Of a stretch of 64,000 bases of DNA, positions 60,296-64,000 are shown in pieces; position 1 is the first letter of the stretch; each line of letters begins with the position of its first letter. Source of the stretch: an uncultured Holophagaceae bacterium (lineage in GTDB: Bacteria; Acidobacteriota; Holophagae; Holophagales; Holophagaceae); NCBI GenBank assembly GCA_903913215.1, contig CAIWKE010000032.1:1-64000 (forward strand). The letters run 5' to 3'. Under the pieces are notes generated by a model. That model had not been told where the DNA came from. It did no database searches and saw only the letters and a program-made list of their open reading frames with translations. Made by a program: the position numbers and the translations under genes.

Positions 60296-62001
60296 GCCAT
60301 GCCTGGCTGCAGAACCTCCTCTACCTGGCCCTGCTCCTGGGGCTGGCTTTCCCCCTGGGCGGCTTCATGGCCCGGGTGCTTGAGGGCCAGCGGACCTTTC
60401 TCCACCCGGTCCTCGGCCCTATCGAACGGGGCCTCTACCGCCTCATGGGCATCCGCGAGGACGAAGACATGGACTGGAAGGCCTATGCCTGGTCCATCAC
60501 CCTCATCAAACTCCTGGGCCTGGTGGCGGTCTTCCTGCTGATGAAGACCCAGGCGAGCCTGCCCCTGAACCCTGAGCACCAGGCCAATGTGGCCACGGAC
60601 CTTTCCTTTAACACCGCCGTGAGCTTCATCACCAACACCAACTGGCAGGCCTATTCGGGCGAGACCACCCTCAGCTACCTCACCCAGATGCTGGGCCTCA
60701 CCGTGCAGAACTTCCTTTCAGCAGCCACGGGCATCGCCGTACTAGTGGCCCTCATCCGGGGCATCACGCGGCGCAGCGTCACGGGCCTCGGCAATGCCTG
60801 GGTGGACCTGGTGCGCAGCGTCCTCTACATCCTGCTGCCCATGGCCCTGGTGTTCGCCCTCTTCCTGGTCTCCCAGGGCGTCATCCAGAATCTCGCAGCC
60901 TACGTCCACACCAGCAGCGGCCAGGTGCTGGCCATGGGCCCCGCGGCCTCCCAGATCGCCATCAAGATGCTGGGCACCAACGGGGGCGGCTTTTTCGGCG
61001 CCAATGGCGCCCACCCCTTCGAGAACAGCTCGCCCCTGTCGAACTTCACCCAAATGCTGGCCATCCTCCTCATCCCCGCGGCCCTCTGTCTGGCCTTCGG
61101 GCAGATGGTGAAGGACCGCCGCCAAGGCTGGGCCCTGCTCGCGGCCATGAGCCTCATTTTCGTGGGTGCCTTGTCGGTCTGCACCCAGGCCGAGGTGGTC
61201 GGCAACCCCGCCCTCAACCGCCTGGCCGTCAGCCAGGTCGCCAGCACCGTGTCCGGTGCCGAGCAGCCCGGCGGCAACATGGAGGGCAAGGAACTGCGCT
61301 TCGGCCCCGGCGGCTCAGCCCTCTGGGCCACGGCCACCACTGCGGCCTCCAACGGCTCCGTAAATGCCATGCACGACTCCTTCACGCCCCTGGGAGGCCT
61401 GGTACCCCTCTGGCTCATGCAGCTGGGCGAGGTGGTCTTCGGCGGCGTGGGCTCGGGGCTCTACGGCATGCTCATGTTCGCGCTGGTAGGCGTGTTCATC
61501 GGGGGGCTCATGGTGGGCCGGACCCCGGAATACCTGGGCAAAAAGGTGGAGGCCTTCGAAATGAAGATGGCCTCCATCGCCATCCTCCTGCCCTGCGCCG
61601 CTGTGCTCATCGGCACTGCGGCTTCAGTGCTGAATCCTTCTGCCATGGCCGCCGTGAGCAATCCAGGTCCCCACGGTTTCACCCAGATCCTCTATGCCTG
61701 GAGCAGCTCCGCCAACAACAACGGCAGCGCCTTCGCCGGGCTCAGCGTCAACACGCACTTCTACAACTACGGCCTGGCCCTGGCCATGCTGCTGGGCCGC
61801 TTTGGCGTCTTCTGGCCCGTGCTGGCCCTGGCGGGCTCCCTGGTCCAGAAGAAGCACACGCCCGAGGGGCTGGGCACTCTGCCCACCCACACGCCCCTCT
61901 TCGTGGGTGTCCTCATCGGTGTGGTGCTCCTGGTCGGGGCCCTCACCTTCATTCCCGCCCTGGCGCTCGGTCCCATCGCCGAGCAACTGGCGCTGCGCTG
62001 A
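60292..62001 (+). CDS. kdpA: Potassium-transporting ATPase subunit A
   Basis: 569 residues, the K+-binding, channel-like subunit of the KdpFABC pump. The selectivity-filter-like segments are visible ([75 protein letters not shown]), in the usual positions for about ten spans. Overlaps kdpF by ATGA; kdpB begins 13 bases later. Confidence 0.97.
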   Translation: MSHAWLQNLLYLALLLGLAFPLGGFMARVLEGQRTFLHPVLGPIERGLYRLMGIREDEDMDWKAYAWSITLIKLLGLVAVFLLMKTQASLPLNPEHQANVATDLSFNTAVSFITNTNWQAYSGETTLSYLTQMLGLTVQNFLSAATGIAVLVALIRGITRRSVTGLGNAWVDLVRSVLYILLPMALVFALFLVSQGVIQNLAAYVHTSSGQVLAMGPAASQIAIKMLGTNGGGFFGANGAHPFENSSPLSNFTQMLAILLIPAALCLAFGQMVKDRRQGWALLAAMSLIFVGALSVCTQAEVVGNPALNRLAVSQVASTVSGAEQPGGNMEGKELRFGPGGSALWATATTAASNGSVNAMHDSFTPLGGLVPLWLMQLGEVVFGGVGSGLYGMLMFALVGVFIGGLMVGRTPEYLGKKVEAFEMKMASIAILLPCAAVLIGTAASVLNPSAMAAVSNPGPHGFTQILYAWSSSANNNGSAFAGLSVNTHFYNYGLALAMLLGRFGVFWPVLALAGSLVQKKHTPEGLGTLPTHTPLFVGVLIGVVLLVGALTFIPALALGPIAEQLALR

Positions 62002-62014
62002 CCCAGGAGCTGAC

Positions 62015-64000
62015 ATGGTTTCCCATTCCCGGCAGGACATCTCGGCCCGGCCCCTTTTCGAGTCCGGCATCGTGCGCCGCGCCGTGCTCGATTCCTTTCG
62101 CAAGCTCAGCCCCTTCCACCAACTCCGCAATCCCGTGATGTTCACGGTGTGGATCTGCAGCGCCTTCACCACAGGCCTCTGGGCTCAGGCCCTCACGGGT
62201 CATGGCGGAGGTCGGCCAGCCTTCATCCTGGCCATCTCCCTCTGGCTCTGGTTCACCCTGCTCTTCGCCAACTTCGCCGAAGCCATGGCCGAGGGCCGCG
62301 GGAAAGCCCAGGCGGACTCCCTGCGCAAGTCCAAGCGGGACGTGAAAGCCAAACGCCTGCGCAGTGGTGACCGCCAAGGCAGCTTCGACACCGTGGACGC
62401 GCCGGACCTGCGCATCAACGACCTGGTGCTGGTTGAAGCCGGGGAAACTGTGCCTGGGGATGGCGAGGTGGTGGAAGGCGTGGCCTCCGTCAACGAAAGC
62501 GCCATCACCGGCGAGAGCGCGCCCGTCATTCGCGAAAGCGGCGGCGACCGCTCGGCGGTCACCGGCGGCACCCTGGTGCTTTCGGACTGGCTGGTGATCC
62601 GCATCTCCTCGAATCCCGGTGAGAGCTTCCTGGACCGCATGATCGCCATGGTGGAGGGCGCCAAGCGCCAGAAGACGCCCAACGAGATCGCCCTGGACAT
62701 CCTCCTGGCGGGGCTCACCATCATCTTCCTGCTGGCCACGGCCACCCTGCTGCCCTTCTCCATCTTCAGCGTGAAGGCCGCTGGGCAGGGTAGCCCTGTG
62801 ACCCTGGTGGTGCTGGTCTCCCTGCTGGTCTGCCTCATCCCCACCACCATCGGTGGCCTGCTCAGCGCCATTGGCATCGCCGGTATGGATCGCATGATTC
62901 AGGCCAACGTCATCGCCACCTCGGGCCGGGCCGTGGAAGCTGCCGGGGACGTGGATGTGCTACTTCTGGACAAGACCGGCACCATCACCCTGGGGAACCG
63001 CCAGGCCGTGGCCTTCCTGCCCGCCGAGGGTGTGACTTTCGAGGCGCTGGCCGATGCGGCCCAGCTTTCCTCCCTGGCAGACGAGACCCCCGAGGGCCGC
63101 AGCATCGTGGTGCTGGCCAAGGAGCAGTACGACCTCCGCGAGCGGGACATCCACGCCCTGGATGCCCACTTCGTGCCCTTCACGGCCCAGACCCGCATGA
63201 GCGGCGTCAACATGGGCGAGCGCCAGATCCGCAAGGGCGCCGCCTCCGCCATCGAGGACTACGTCCAGGCCCAGGGCGGCCAGTTCCCGGAGGACCTGCG
63301 CCGCACCGTGGACCAGATCTCTATGGCCGGAGGTACCCCCCTCGTGGTGGCCGAGGGAGCCCGGGCTCTCGGCGTGGTGCAGCTCAAAGACATCGTCAAG
63401 GGCGGCATCAAGGAGCGCTTTGCCGAACTCCGCGGCATGGGCATCAAGACCGTGATGATCACCGGCGACAACCCCCTCACAGCCGCCGCCATCGCCGCCG
63501 AGGCCGGGGTGGACGACTTCCTGGCCCAGGCCACACCGGAGGCCAAGCTCAAGCTGATCCGCGAGTACCAGGCGGGGGGCCGCCTGGTGGCTATGACCGG
63601 GGACGGCACCAACGACGCCCCGGCCCTGGCCCAGGCGGATGTGGCCGTGGCCATGAACAGCGGCACCCAGGCGGCCAAGGAGGCTGGGAACATGGTGGAC
63701 CTGGACTCCAATCCCACCAAGCTCATCGAGATCGTGGAGATCGGCAAGCAGATGCTGATGACCCGGGGTTCACTTACAACCTTCAGCATCGCCAACGATG
63801 TGGCCAAGTACTTTGCCATCCTGCCTGCGGCCTTCGTGGCCACCTACCCGGCCCTGGGCGCCCTCAACGTCATGGGGCTGCACAGCCCCGAAAGCGCGAT
63901 CCTCTCAGCGGTGATCTTCAACGCCCTCATCATCGTGGTGCTCATCCCCCTGGCCCTGCGCGGCGTGAAATATCACCCCGTGGGCGCGGCCCAGCTTCTG
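62015..64000 (+). CDS. kdpB: Potassium-transporting ATPase subunit B (truncated by window end)
   Basis: P-type ATPase subunit of Kdp; 662 codons are visible and the frame is still open at the window end, where about 20-40 more residues are expected. Motifs: [12 protein letters not shown], phosphorylation site LLDKTGTIT (D319), [36 protein letters not shown] precedes ATG 62015. kdpC and probably kdpDE should follow. Confidence 0.96.
   Translation, partial: MVSHSRQDISARPLFESGIVRRAVLDSFRKLSPFHQLRNPVMFTVWICSAFTTGLWAQALTGHGGGRPAFILAISLWLWFTLLFANFAEAMAEGRGKAQADSLRKSKRDVKAKRLRSGDRQGSFDTVDAPDLRINDLVLVEAGETVPGDGEVVEGVASVNESAITGESAPVIRESGGDRSAVTGGTLVLSDWLVIRISSNPGESFLDRMIAMVEGAKRQKTPNEIALDILLAGLTIIFLLATATLLPFSIFSVKAAGQGSPVTLVVLVSLLVCLIPTTIGGLLSAIGIAGMDRMIQANVIATSGRAVEAAGDVDVLLLDKTGTITLGNRQAVAFLPAEGVTFEALADAAQLSSLADETPEGRSIVVLAKEQYDLRERDIHALDAHFVPFTAQTRMSGVNMGERQIRKGAASAIEDYVQAQGGQFPEDLRRTVDQISMAGGTPLVVAEGARALGVVQLKDIVKGGIKERFAELRGMGIKTVMITGDNPLTAAAIAAEAGVDDFLAQATPEAKLKLIREYQAGGRLVAMTGDGTNDAPALAQADVAVAMNSGTQAAKEAGNMVDLDSNPTKLIEIVEIGKQMLMTRGSLTTFSIANDVAKYFAILPAAFVATYPALGALNVMGLHSPESAILSAVIFNALIIVVLIPLALRGVKYHPVGAAQLL

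Overview
The window is a GC-rich, gene-dense bacterial chromosome segment. Its gene repertoire and style suggest an acidobacterium of the Holophagae type (Geothrix-like), judged from general resemblance and not from a marker gene. Features pointing that way are a diderm envelope (porin, beta-barrels, a secreted propeller protein), flagellar regulators (fliW, csrA), a FrzS-like motility protein, ApbE-dependent flavoproteins and many large secreted or repeat proteins. Almost every base is coding. Operons with ATGA or TGATG overlaps are common, and no intact mobile element, phage or CRISPR array is visible.

Layout. 1-5.9 kb: galU, a copper-efflux set (merR-type regulator, copZ, copA, with a 19-bp-spacer MerR promoter) and mnmG. 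6-13.7 kb: pssA, a nucleoside transporter, a roadblock protein, small membrane and secreted unknowns, and a HEAT-repeat protein ending in a degenerate receiver. 13.7-21.1 kb: three secreted or anchored proteins (TPR, PEGA, DUF4845-like), aroA, a sigma-54-activator relic with an in-frame stop, and mutL. 21.2-24.6 kb: an electron-transfer operon (apbE, porin, FMN-binding protein, small heme-type membrane protein) behind two palindromic operators. 25.8-29.3 kb: a bufferin/HvfA-type RiPP operon with a Cys-Gly/Lys-rich secreted precursor, an MNIO (DUF692) enzyme, a DUF2063 partner, YceI, an ECF sigma factor and a zinc-finger anti-sigma factor. 29.4-40.4 kb: a GDT1-family exporter, rnd-fliW-csrA, uvrA, CHAD plus histidine kinase, prmA-murI and a sigma-54 activator. 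40.4-49.3 kb: redoxin, beta-barrel, PafA-like phosphatase, sirtuin, GH31, a CocE-type hydrolase and an AmgK-like protein that has lost its catalytic aspartates. 49.3-56.6 kb: CorC/HlyC protein, FrzS-like protein, DegP, tRNA-His with an inverted copy of its 3' half, and an AraC regulator beside AhpD-like and PNPOx-like genes. 56.6-64 kb: a very large secreted propeller protein, then a kdp operon (an extra small membrane protein, kdpF, kdpA and a kdpB truncated by the window end).

How they work together. Two copper-handling strategies sit in the same window: active Cu(I) export (copA/copZ) and probable extracytoplasmic copper buffering by a modified peptide. The bufferin operon is the most interesting system here. 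Its precursor has six Cys, each followed by Gly, and a 27-bp tandem repeat. It travels with YceI and its own sigma/anti-sigma pair, and the sigma start codon abuts a perfect hairpin. Other points worth attention are the flavin/heme operon, the tRNA-His inverted repeat, the pseudokinase, the two pseudo-receiver proteins, and an unrecognised small protein leading the kdp operon.
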